From contig JADFNY010000184.1 in assembly GCA_022563115.1 (NCBI GenBank), positions 1-7,502 on the forward strand: DNA of 7,502 nucleotides, in the 5' to 3' direction. Source of the DNA: Acidobacteriota bacterium. GTDB lineage: Bacteria; Acidobacteriota; UBA890. A model generated the notes under the pieces. That model had not been told where the DNA came from. It did no database searches and worked only from the letters and a program-made list of their open reading frames with translations. Shown one piece after another: positions 1 to 5,847 of the stretch. Position numbers and translations under genes: made by a program. Every line of letters starts with the position of its first letter. Position 1 is the first letter of the stretch.

Positions 1-2
1 GT

Positions 3-146
3 ACCATCACCGCCACCCGCAACGGAGAGCCCCTGGAAGTCGAACCAGGAACACCAGCTTCTGACGTCACCACACCGCCTTGGTGGAGATGGACCACAGG
101 GATTTCGGCGTCGCACAAGCTAGCCTCCACAACACCGATCCACTAG
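3..146 (+). other. Possible 3' tail of an upstream coding frame (unidentified)
   Basis: One frame is open from the left edge to a TAG at 144-146 and would encode 47 residues beginning TITATRNGEPLEVEPGTP. The first part reads like ordinary protein; the second (tryptophan- and threonine-rich) reads less so. No family is recognised. Transposase or integrase C-termini sometimes look like this, but that is a guess. The 60 bases downstream carry GGTACC/CCCGGG-type words that could be worn mobile-element ends, again without proof. Without upstream sequence it cannot be called a gene with any confidence. Confidence 0.18.
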
Positions 147-211
147 TGACGAGTTCCGTTACCCCGGGACACCAGACCCCAGGCCGGCAAATGCGGGAGC
201 CGGGTACCGAA

Positions 212-240
212 TTGACAGATTTCGGCGGAGACGGTAGCTT
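212..240 (+). promoter_or_regulatory. Candidate sigma-70 promoter for the cold-shock gene
   Basis: A perfect -35 hexamer TTGACA (212-217) is followed after exactly 17 bases by TAGCTT (235-240), which keeps the first two and the last base of the -10 consensus. Transcription would begin near 247, giving a leader of roughly 228 nt before the csp ATG. Long leaders are known for cspA-type genes. The -10 is weak, so this is a candidate only. Confidence 0.35.
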
Positions 241-246
241 GGTGCC

Positions 247-474
247 CGGCACAGAAAACCCTCCGATGAGCTTGTTCACGACTTTCTAGGTTTCGCCCGG
301 CATGCCGGGCCGGGATGGGTGCCTTGGCACGTTCCGGCACGGGCGCGTCCGTTGCAGAACCGAAGAGCTCAACCGCCGGGTGCGCCGACATGGTAACACG
401 CGGAAAGCCCGCGAACACCGGGTAGCGTCCTGGCCGAGGACGCCACCGACCACAGCACAACAGGGAGTAGCAGC
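247..474 (+). promoter_or_regulatory. Long hairpin-rich 5' leader of the cold-shock gene
   Basis: No convincing gene lies between the candidate promoter and csp, but the stretch has many self-complementary elements. There is a perfect 16-bp palindrome at 295-310, GTGCC-TT-GGCAC at 319-330, CGCGG/CCGCG arms with a 5-nt loop at 399-413, and a perfect 7-bp stem GCGTCCT/AGGACGC with a 5-nt loop at 425-443. The last stem ends about 20 nt before the Shine-Dalgarno (AGGGAG, 462-467) and leaves it unpaired. cspA-family leaders are known to fold differently with temperature and to control translation. Whether this one does is inference from structure and position. Confidence 0.4.
295..310. repeat. Perfect 16-bp palindrome
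   Basis: GCCCGGCATGCCGGGC is identical to its own reverse complement. It sits inside the presumed csp leader, about 50 nt after the predicted transcription start. As DNA it could be a dimeric-regulator site. As RNA it would need a tight loop, and no T-run follows, so it is not a normal terminator. Confidence 0.5.
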
Positions 475-687
475 ATGCGTCTAAACGGTACGGTCAAATG
501 GTTCAATGACTCCAAGGGCTTTGGCTTCATTACCCCCGAGGACGGGTCGCGCGATTGTTTCGTGCACCACTCCGCCATTCAATCGGATGGTTTCCGTTCG
601 CTGGCCGAGGGAGAGACGGTCGAATTCGACCTGGTCGAAGGTGAGAAAGGCCCCGCCGCAGAGAACGTCACCAAAGCAGGGGCGTGA
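475..687 (+). CDS. CspA-family cold-shock protein
   Basis: A 70-residue protein that is a single cold-shock domain, the usual length for CspA-type RNA chaperones that bind single-stranded RNA/DNA in the cytoplasm and melt secondary structure. The N-terminus has the classic GTVKWFN strand (residues 5-11). RNP1 is KGFGFI at 14-19 and RNP2 is CFVHHSAI at 28-35, followed by the [23 protein letters not shown] region. The ATG at 475 is preceded by AGGGAG (462-467) 7 nt away, so the start is secure. One oddity is the residue before FVH in RNP2: a cysteine, where aspartate or glutamate with valine/isoleucine is common (DVFVH). Upstream lies a promoter candidate and a structured leader that fit post-transcriptional control. 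It is probably monocistronic, because the following frame is a damaged gene. Confidence 0.95.
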   Translation: MRLNGTVKWFNDSKGFGFITPEDGSRDCFVHHSAIQSDGFRSLAEGETVEFDLVEGEKGPAAENVTKAGA

Positions 688-1847
688 CGACTGGCCATGG
701 AACAACGCGAAAGGGGTGCCTCCTGAGGTGCCCCTTGGCATATCCGGCCACTTGGTGGCTGGTTCAGCGGCGTCTATCGCCGCGAATGGATCCCCGAACA
801 TCTCCACTTCAGAGCCCACCAGCGCATCGCCCCGCTGATCGGCCTTGCCGACGAGGACTGGAGCACTTTAGGTCCGGAACCCCACGCCACCCAGCGAGTG
901 ACCCGCCGGGGGCCGGATCCTCCTCGAGCGGTGGCTACTGGCGGTTCCAGGTACCGGTCTGTACCGACGACTGCCCCGTCAACACCAGAGGCATCTTGCC
1001 GGCCATCAAGGTCAGCGCCGAGATCGCCGAGGCCCGCGGCATACCGGAGAAGAAGGAATGCCTTTCCCCCCCGTACCACACCGCCTTCGACACCCCCATA
1101 GGCCTGCTCGAGTTTCTGGCGCAGCTACGCGAGCTGTCCGGTGGCAAACCGGTCGGCTTCAAGCTCTGCATGGGCCAGCTCCACGAGTTTTTCGGCATCT
1201 GCAAGGCGATGATGGAGTCGCGCCTTCTCCCCGACTTCATCACCGTCGACGGGGCGGAGGGCGGCACCGGCGCGGCGCCCATCGAGTTCTCCAACCACGT
1301 CGGATTGCCGCTGCGCGAAGGCCTCGTGATCGTGCGCAATTCTCTCGTCGGGCTGGGGCTCTACGACGACGTCAAGATCGGCGCCGCCGGAAAGCTGGTG
1401 AGCGCCTTTGACATCGCTGTTGCGATCGCCCTCGGGGCACATTGGTGCAACGCCGCCCGCGGCTTCATGCTCGCGGTCGGCTGCATCCAGGCTCAAACCT
1501 GCCACACCAACGAGTGCCCGGTCGGCGTGGCTACCCAAAACCCCCGCCTGGCGCGCGCCGTCGACGCCTCCGACAAGGGCGAGCGCGTTTTCAACCTCCA
1601 CCGCAACACCGTGGGCGCGCTCGCCGAAGTCACCGCTGCCGCCGGCCTCGACAACCCCTGGCAGCTCCACCCCGGCCTCATCTACGAGCGCACCGCCCAA
1701 ACCGAGATCCATTCCTACGCCGAGCTCTACGACCTGTTCGAGCCCGGCCAATTGCTCGAAAACCGGGCCACCGAGCGTCTGCAGCCATACTGGGATGCTG
1801 CTCGCGCGGATTCGTTCCGGTTGGGGGCGGGCTGCGATCGGCTTTGA
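684..1847 (+). pseudogene. N-terminally truncated FMN-binding glutamate synthase (GltB2-like) family gene
   Basis: The frame is open from a GTG at 684 (overlapping the csp stop by 4 nt) to TGA at 1845-1847, 387 codons, but family resemblance starts only near residue 103 (base about 990, GILPAIKVSAEIAEARGI). From there the match to the C-terminal half of the glutamate synthase FMN domain is strong: LSGGKPVGFKLC (151-162), DGAEGGTGAAPIEF (189-202), KIGAAGKLVSAFDIA (231-245), and Fe-S cysteines C267-X5-C273-X4-C278, as in the 3Fe-4S motif of GltB proteins. The end (...WDAARADSF) looks native. Family members usually have about 500 residues, often with an N-terminal membrane segment, so more than 200 residues including the first part of the barrel are missing. 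Residues 1-75 (bases 684-910) are arginine/proline-rich and look untranslated. Residues 77-102 have coding-like third positions and two cysteines but no recognised homologue. No in-frame start lies next to the junction. A working enzyme is unlikely. Confidence 0.8.
727..1104 (+). other. Alternative open frame over the glutamate synthase junction; possible gene remnant
   Basis: Another frame is open from just after the TGA at 724-726. Its early part (about 727-880) reads GAPWHIRPLGGWFSGVYRRE and continues WIPEHLHFRAHQRIAPLIGL, which looks more protein-like than the frame that leads into the glutamate synthase fragment. It has mostly G/C third positions but no good start codon or ribosome site. 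I do not recognise the family. It may be a fragment of a different gene lost when the glutamate synthase gene was truncated, or chance in GC-rich DNA. After about 990 it is clearly the shadow of the glutamate synthase frame. Confidence 0.2.
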
Positions 1848-1860
1848 CGGGCGCCCCGCG

Positions 1861-4605
1861 CTACCCCATGCGTAACGCGATAACCGGGTCGACACGAGAC
1901 ACGCGTCGGGCCGGCATGTAGGCGGCGACGAACGCGACGGTGGCGAACACTGCGGGTACGGCGATGAACGTCAGCGGGTCGAAGGCGTCGACGCCGTACA
2001 GCAGCGTGCCCATGCCCCAGGCCGCCAGCGCCGACAAGCCGAGCCCTATGACCGTGCCGACGAGCACCAGCTTCATGCCGCCGGCGGTCAACATCTTGAC
2101 CATGTCGCCGTACTCGGCGCCGAGCGAGATACGAATGCCGACCTCGCGGGTGCGCTGCGCCACGGCGTAGCTAACGACGCCGTACAACCCGATGCTCGCC
2201 AGCGCCAGCGTCAACACCGCGAAGGCGGTGAGCACCACCGCGGCGAGTCGCGCCGGCAATAGTTGACCGGCGATGTGGCGCTCCATTGTCTTGGTCTCGA
2301 ACACCATGAGCTCGGGGTCGAGCTCACGGCCGGCCAACAGCATGTCGCGCGCCGTCGCTTCGGCGTCGGTGGCGGTGCGGGCGACGAAGGTCACCGACGG
2401 CGTGTAGTTTTGACTGAAGGGCAGGTACACGAACGACCGGGGCGCCTCGGCGATGGTGCGGATCTTGGCGTCGCTGGCAACGCCGACGATGGTCAGGTCG
2501 GGGAATTCGCTGCGCGTTCGACGGAGGATGCGCCCGACGGCTGATTCTCCGGGCCAGAAGCGTTGCTCGAGCGCTTCGCTGACGATGGCGACCGCCATCG
2601 AATCCTCGCTGTCGCCATCGTTGAAATTACGGCCGCGCAGGATCTTGACGCCGGCGGCCTCGAAAAACTCGGGGTCGACCGTGGCACGGTCGCCGCTGTG
2701 GCCGTTGCTCCCGGCCGGCGGCTCGACGCCATCGACGTTGAATGTAATGAATATCGTGTTGGTCAGCGTCAGGTGCAGATTGTTGATGAGGCCGACCGAA
2801 TCGACGCCCGGAAGCTGCATGAAGCGCTCGCGCAGGCCGCGAATAAACTGCTGCCCCTGGTCGGGATCGTAGCGCGTGCCCGGCAACACGATCGTCAGAA
2901 GGCCGGCCGGTTCGTTGCCGAAGCCGGGGTCGATCGACTGGGTCGCCCGGGCGCTTCGCACGAACAATCCGGCGGCTACCAGCAGGACGAGGCAAAAAGC
3001 GACTTGCGCCACGACGAGCGTGTTGCGCAGCGACACGCGGCGCGGCCGGCTCGACCCCGAGCCACCTTCCTTGAGTGTCGCCGCCACGTCACCCCCGCTC
3101 CCCTGCCACGCTGGAGCAACGCCGAAGAACAACCCCGAAATCACCGAAACTGCAAGGCTGAACGTCAGCACGGCGGCGTCGGGTGCAACGTCGACGGTCA
3201 GCGGAATAGGCAACGGCAGGTCGATCGCGAAAAGCAGCTTCAGCAGCCACACCGAAACACCGATCCCCCCGATGCCACCTAACAACGACAGGCCGAGGGT
3301 CTCGGTGAGTAGCTGGCCGATGATGGAGCGCCGCGTCGCCCCCATCGCCAACCGGATGGCGATTTCCTTCTGCCGATCCATCGCGCGGGCGAGCAGGAAG
3401 CTCGCCAGGTTGGCGCAGGCCACCATGAGTACCAATCCGACGAGAACCATGAACAGCCCGGCGGCGGGCAACATGATGCGATCGATCGGCGGCCACATGA
3501 CAATGTCGTTGCTGGCGTAGGCGAGGAATTCGTTGTCCGCCTGCCAGTAGTCGGGATAATCCCGCTTCAGGTCCGCGGCGATCGTATCGAGGCGGGTCTG
3601 GGCCTGCTGGATCGAAATCCCGTCCCTGAGCCGCGCTTTGCCGAACAGCCAGCCGGAGCCACGGTCCTCGAGCTGGTCGCTGAGCCCCGGTCTCAGATGG
3701 TTGATCATCATGACCGGCAGAAACAGCTCCGGGTTGAAGGTCGGCACGTTGCCGGTGTACGACTTGGGGGCGACGCCGACGATCTCGTACTCCATTCCGT
3801 TGATTCGCAGCAGCTCGCCGACCACCCCCCGGTCGCCGCCGAACGCTCGCTGCCAGTAACCGTGGCCGAGAACGGCCACCGGATGGGCATCTTTGGCGAT
3901 GTCGTCGGCAGGGCCGAGCAGGCGGCCGACCTCCGGCCGTATCCCGAGCAACGGAAAGTACTGACCTGAGACCGCCTCCGCGGCGAGCATGTTGACCCCG
4001 TCGTTGCGATCGACCGACACGAAGGCGTAGCCGCTGACCGAAACCGACTCGAAGACGTCGGTGGCGTTGTCACGGACGTCGCGGAAGTTGGGGTAGGAGA
4101 AGATGTTGTACTGGAAGTCGCGGACGCTGGTGTAGATCTCCACCAGCTCGTCGGGTGATTCCACCGGCATGTCGCGCAGAATCGTCGCGTTCACCAGCGT
4201 GAAGATCGCCGTGTTGGCGCCGATGCCGACGGCCAGCGAGAGAACGGCGGTGGCGGTGAACCCCGGGCTCTGTCCCATGCGGCGCACGGCGTAGCGCAGG
4301 TTGCGCCACAATACGGAGAACGGCATGTCGCGGCCGCTGTCGATCGGGTTCGCGGCGGCGCGATCAGCGCGCGGCTTGCTGCGCGCGATCAGATCCGCGG
4401 CGACGTCGTCGTTGCCGAATAAGTCGAGCAACTCGTCGACCGAGCGACCGGCGGCCAGCCCGTCCTCGAAATGAGCGATGAGCTCGCGCGCCACGTCGGC
4501 GGCGCGCTCGTCCTCCAACTTGCTTGCTTGGAGCAGCGAGCGAACTCGGTCGCGAACGGGTTCCGACAGGGAAGATTCCCCCAGGATTCTCTCGGCTTCC
4601 TTCAT
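1861..4605 (-). CDS. ADOP-type MacB/FtsX-like ABC transporter permease, PadR-linked
   Basis: A 914-residue inner-membrane protein made of two MacB-like halves, the architecture of the ADOP family. Residues 1-95 are a soluble, acidic, helical prefix (with LDLFGNDDVAADLIARSKPRA) common in PadR-linked members. TM1 is near 117-139 (SLAVGIGANTAIF), a MacB periplasmic-type domain follows at about 140-370, and an FtsX core lies at 378-500 with the family motif KEIAIRLAMGATRRSI (413-428). TM segments near 378-405, 435-460 and 478-498 follow. The second half repeats this: TM near 527-549, periplasmic domain 560-780, FtsX core 785-914 with TREVGIRISLGAE (819-831) and TMs near 788-815, 845-870 and 878-897. 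It has no ATPase domain and none is encoded nearby, so any ATPase must come from elsewhere or the protein works without one. AGGAGG (4613-4618) 7 nt upstream fixes the start. It follows padR by 68 nt on the same strand. Substrate unknown; MacB relatives act in export or mechanotransmission. Confidence 0.93.
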   Translation of the reverse strand: MKEAERILGESSLSEPVRDRVRSLLQASKLEDERAADVARELIAHFEDGLAAGRSVDELLDLFGNDDVAADLIARSKPRADRAAANPIDSGRDMPFSVLWRNLRYAVRRMGQSPGFTATAVLSLAVGIGANTAIFTLVNATILRDMPVESPDELVEIYTSVRDFQYNIFSYPNFRDVRDNATDVFESVSVSGYAFVSVDRNDGVNMLAAEAVSGQYFPLLGIRPEVGRLLGPADDIAKDAHPVAVLGHGYWQRAFGGDRGVVGELLRINGMEYEIVGVAPKSYTGNVPTFNPELFLPVMMINHLRPGLSDQLEDRGSGWLFGKARLRDGISIQQAQTRLDTIAADLKRDYPDYWQADNEFLAYASNDIVMWPPIDRIMLPAAGLFMVLVGLVLMVACANLASFLLARAMDRQKEIAIRLAMGATRRSIIGQLLTETLGLSLLGGIGGIGVSVWLLKLLFAIDLPLPIPLTVDVAPDAAVLTFSLAVSVISGLFFGVAPAWQGSGGDVAATLKEGGSGSSRPRRVSLRNTLVVAQVAFCLVLLVAAGLFVRSARATQSIDPGFGNEPAGLLTIVLPGTRYDPDQGQQFIRGLRERFMQLPGVDSVGLINNLHLTLTNTIFITFNVDGVEPPAGSNGHSGDRATVDPEFFEAAGVKILRGRNFNDGDSEDSMAVAIVSEALEQRFWPGESAVGRILRRTRSEFPDLTIVGVASDAKIRTIAEAPRSFVYLPFSQNYTPSVTFVARTATDAEATARDMLLAGRELDPELMVFETKTMERHIAGQLLPARLAAVVLTAFAVLTLALASIGLYGVVSYAVAQRTREVGIRISLGAEYGDMVKMLTAGGMKLVLVGTVIGLGLSALAAWGMGTLLYGVDAFDPLTFIAVPAVFATVAFVAAYMPARRVSRVDPVIALRMG

Positions 4606-4612
4606 CTCAATG

Positions 4613-4618
4613 CCTCCT
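4613..4618 (-). promoter_or_regulatory. Perfect Shine-Dalgarno of the permease gene
   Basis: On the minus strand the bases read AGGAGG, 7 nt before the ATG at 4605-4603. This consensus site settles the start and keeps the roughly 95-residue soluble prefix in the protein. Confidence 0.85.
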
Positions 4619-4673
4619 TGGCCTCACCCGCAAGTCTCACTCGCCGGACCCACCCTGCGTCCGCCATGGTCCG

Positions 4674-5018
4674 CTAGCTGTCACCGCCCGGCGAGACCAC
4701 GCCGAGGCCTTTCATCGCCCCGACAAGCCGATGCCACTGCTCACGACGAGCACGCAACCACGACGTACCCTTGGCCGTCAGGGCGTAGTACTTGCGCTTG
4801 CGACCGTTGTCGGCCTGGCTCCAACGGCTTTTCACCAGGCGCTTGGCCTCGAGGTTGTAGAGCAGCGGATAGAGCGTCGACTGTCCCATCGCCAGCACAC
4901 CGTCGGTCTGTTTCGACAGCGCCTCGACGAGCTCGTAGCCGTACATCTCGCGCCGTTCGAGCAGCTGCAATACCGCCAGCGGCCCGGCGCCACGCATCAA
5001 TTCACGTTCGATTCTCAT
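4674..5018 (-). CDS. PadR-family transcriptional regulator
   Basis: A 114-residue winged-helix DNA-binding protein. The N-terminal part (ELMRGAGPLAVLQLL, 6-20; MYGYELVEAL, 25-34) and the wing region (GQSTLYPLLYNLEAKRLVKS, 45-64; KRKYYALTAKG, 74-84) are textbook PadR. A basic helix (WLRARREQWHRLVGAM, 87-102) completes the short C-terminal dimerisation arm. I chose the ATG at 5018 because AGGAG lies 5 nt upstream and PadR proteins start this way. The frame is open further, to a TTG at 5075, but that would add 19 arginine/proline-rich residues and its ribosome site is too close. PadR proteins usually repress a neighbouring transporter or stress operon and often their own gene. Here the ADOP-type permease follows directly, so it is the expected target together with padR itself. 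The ligand is unknown. Confidence 0.93.
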   Translation of the reverse strand: MRIERELMRGAGPLAVLQLLERREMYGYELVEALSKQTDGVLAMGQSTLYPLLYNLEAKRLVKSRWSQADNGRKRKYYALTAKGTSWLRARREQWHRLVGAMKGLGVVSPGGDS

Positions 5019-5088
5019 CTTGGCTCCTGCGGTGGGCCGGTCTCGTCGAGTCGCCGCAACGCGCGGCGGCCGCAAGCCTCCTCACACA

Positions 5089-5107
5089 TACTATGTACGA
5101 CGTAGTA
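5089..5107. promoter_or_regulatory. Candidate PadR operator upstream of padR-permease
   Basis: The 19-bp sequence TACTATGTACGACGTAGTA is an imperfect palindrome. Arms TACTA and TAGTA are exact, with GT and AC also paired (7 of 9 pairs). It lies 71 nt upstream of the padR start. PadR-family operators in other bacteria typically use AT-rich dyads of the ATGT...ACAT kind, and an ATGTAC core is present here. On the minus strand the site contains TAGTAT, a possible -10, so a bound regulator would block the promoter. I saw no convincing -35. Autorepression is inferred. Confidence 0.55.
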
Positions 5108-5136
5108 AGGAATTTGTTTCACCCCCCATAGCGTGC

Positions 5137-5164
5137 ACCTGAAGGGGTTTACGGTCTTCCAGGT
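5137..5164. repeat. Inverted repeat (hairpin) between divergent genes
   Basis: ACCTGAAG (5137-5144) pairs with CTTCCAGGT (5156-5164) across an 11-nt loop with a single bulged base. No T-run follows on either strand, so it is not an evident terminator. It lies upstream of both flanking transcription units. Confidence 0.4.
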
Positions 5165-5231
5165 CGGGTGATTTCGGGTGATTTTGGTATCAATCTGGTA
5201 TCAGCAGAGGTATCCGCACGGCATCCGCACG
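5164..5231. repeat. Three consecutive 10-11 bp direct duplications
   Basis: Three different short words are each doubled, one after another. TCGGGTGATT is exactly tandem (5164-5173 and 5174-5183, period 10). TGGTATCA occurs at 5185-5192 and 5196-5203 (period 11). GTATCCGCACG/GCATCCGCACG lies at 5210-5220 and 5221-5231 (period 11, one mismatch). All periods are close to one turn of the DNA helix, so each pair faces the same side, as in iterated regulator sites. They may also be replication-slippage duplications. Confidence 0.6.
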
Positions 5232-5286
5232 CGCCCGAAGGAAGGCACCAGGACATCACTGTCGACGCCGCGGTGCCAACCAACGA

Positions 5287-5298
5287 GGGTGATCACCC
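5287..5298. repeat. Perfect 12-bp palindrome GGGTGATCACCC
   Basis: The sequence equals its reverse complement, a typical dimer-binding form. Its half-site GGGTGAT is the same word found in the tandem repeat at 5166-5172 and 5176-5182, so the word occurs four times (both orientations) within 135 bp upstream of the gene at 5406. Confidence 0.5.
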
Positions 5299-5321
5299 AG
5301 GGGCGCTCGAGCAACAGGTAA

Positions 5322-5339
5322 TAGAGACCCGGATCTCTA
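5322..5339. repeat. Inverted repeat TAGAGA-N6-TCTCTA
   Basis: Exact 6-bp arms are separated by six bases, about 65 bp upstream of the small acidic gene. Size and position suit an operator or a leader hairpin; no regulator can be named. Confidence 0.35.
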
Positions 5340-5405
5340 GCCAAACAACGCCGGCCCTGAAAGCTGGTGTCCATAAACAAATCTGTAAACAGAGAGGGGA
5401 ACACG

Positions 5406-5738
5406 ATGAACGAAATCCGACTGCTTTGCATCGCAAGAATCGATCTCTCCTGCGTCGGGCCCAGCCCGGACGACCCTTACGACGAGTCGCTCTTCATCGA
5501 CGCGGTCCCAGCGGGGCCCTTGTGCTGGGAAGGCCTTCTCGAGGTTGGCGCACGTCGGGAGACAGACGACCGCACAGAGAGAGGCTACGTCCTAAAGGCG
5601 TGGGTCATCGACCCCATCGCGCACCGCTATGTCCACGACGAGGAGTGGATCGATCCGTGCAACGACCAATGGGGACGCCTGTGCGATTACGTTAGTGACT
5701 GGTCGCAACGCGTAGAGCCAACACCAGAACCTGACTGA
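5406..5738 (+). CDS. Small acidic hypothetical protein
   Basis: A 110-residue protein I do not recognise. The ATG at 5406 is preceded by a purine-rich GAGAGGGGA about 6 nt away. The frame also reaches a GTG at 5367, but that codon lacks a ribosome site and the extra 13 residues include the ribosome site itself. The protein is rich in Asp/Glu, ends in a proline-rich acidic tail (EPTPEPD), and has five cysteines (8, 16, 40, 85, 93) and several tryptophans. There is no signal peptide or membrane segment, so it should be cytoplasmic. Notable stretches are PSPDDPYDESLFIDAVPAGP (19-38) and HDEEWIDPCNDQWGRLCDYV (77-96). Codon use is normal for the window. It stands alone on the plus strand behind a region full of palindromes and tandem repeats, so it may be tightly regulated. 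Acidic proteins of this size include DNA mimics and anti-restriction proteins, but nothing here proves that. Confidence 0.72.
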   Translation: MNEIRLLCIARIDLSCVGPSPDDPYDESLFIDAVPAGPLCWEGLLEVGARRETDDRTERGYVLKAWVIDPIAHRYVHDEEWIDPCNDQWGRLCDYVSDWSQRVEPTPEPD

Positions 5739-5784
5739 TATCACTCGAGAACGGCCACGTTTTCGGCCACGCCTTTAGCACCCC

Positions 5785-5815
5785 CTGTAAGCGGCTCCCG
5801 CCTTCCGGCTACAAT
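5785..5815 (+). promoter_or_regulatory. Candidate promoter for the kinase-DUF4350 fusion gene
   Basis: TACAAT (5810-5815) is a good -10 hexamer 32 nt before the GTG start. The best upstream partner is CTGTAA at 5785-5790 with a long 19-bp spacer, so the -35 is weak. Transcription would start around 5822. The signal presumably belonged to the ancestral kinase gene whose first codons remain. Confidence 0.3.
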
Positions 5816-5847
5816 CCTGCCGGGTTCCCTCTGGCAGAGAGCCGTCT

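Larger units (their letters stand above)
5108..5405. other. Divergent intergenic region rich in short symmetric repeats
   Basis: No convincing gene is seen between the PadR operator and the small gene at 5406; open frames crossing the stretch have no ribosome site and unlikely composition. The region has a hairpin at 5137-5164, three tandem duplications at 5164-5231, a perfect palindrome at 5287-5298, an inverted repeat at 5322-5339, and TCTGT-AA-ACAGA (5382-5393) next to the ribosome site of the next gene. Such density fits a regulatory region read in both directions. An old recombination or attachment site is another possibility. Confidence 0.4.

Noticed and set aside
143..460. Minus-strand open frame of 105 codons across the csp leader
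   Set aside because: No ribosome site, no recognisable protein, and it covers the hairpins that fit a csp leader better.
1849..1856. GGGCGCCC palindrome between the convergent genes as a bidirectional terminator
   Set aside because: Eight bases with no loop and no T-run are not enough; such words are frequent in this composition.
1125..1895. Long minus-strand open frame (256 codons) opposite the glutamate synthase remnant
   Set aside because: It mirrors the strongly conserved plus-strand frame and has no recognisable protein; long antisense frames are usual in high-GC DNA.
2563..3282. Plus-strand open frame of 239 codons inside the permease gene
   Set aside because: It lies fully antisense to a clear MacB/FtsX permease with conserved motifs; its translation is arginine- and glutamine-rich with no domain.
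5185..5231. Phage or integrase attachment site
   Set aside because: TGGTATCA repeats are suggestive, but there is no tRNA, integrase or second copy in the window to support it.
5168..5695. Plus-strand open frame of 175 codons overlapping the small acidic gene
   Set aside because: It runs through the tandem repeats and lacks a ribosome site; its C-terminal half is an arginine-rich shadow of the gene at 5406, which has a good start.
5747..5764. GAGAAC / GTTTTC hairpin after the small acidic gene as a terminator
   Set aside because: The stem is only 6 bp including a G-U pair, and no T-run follows the second arm; the nearby CGGCCACG direct repeat explains most of the apparent pattern.
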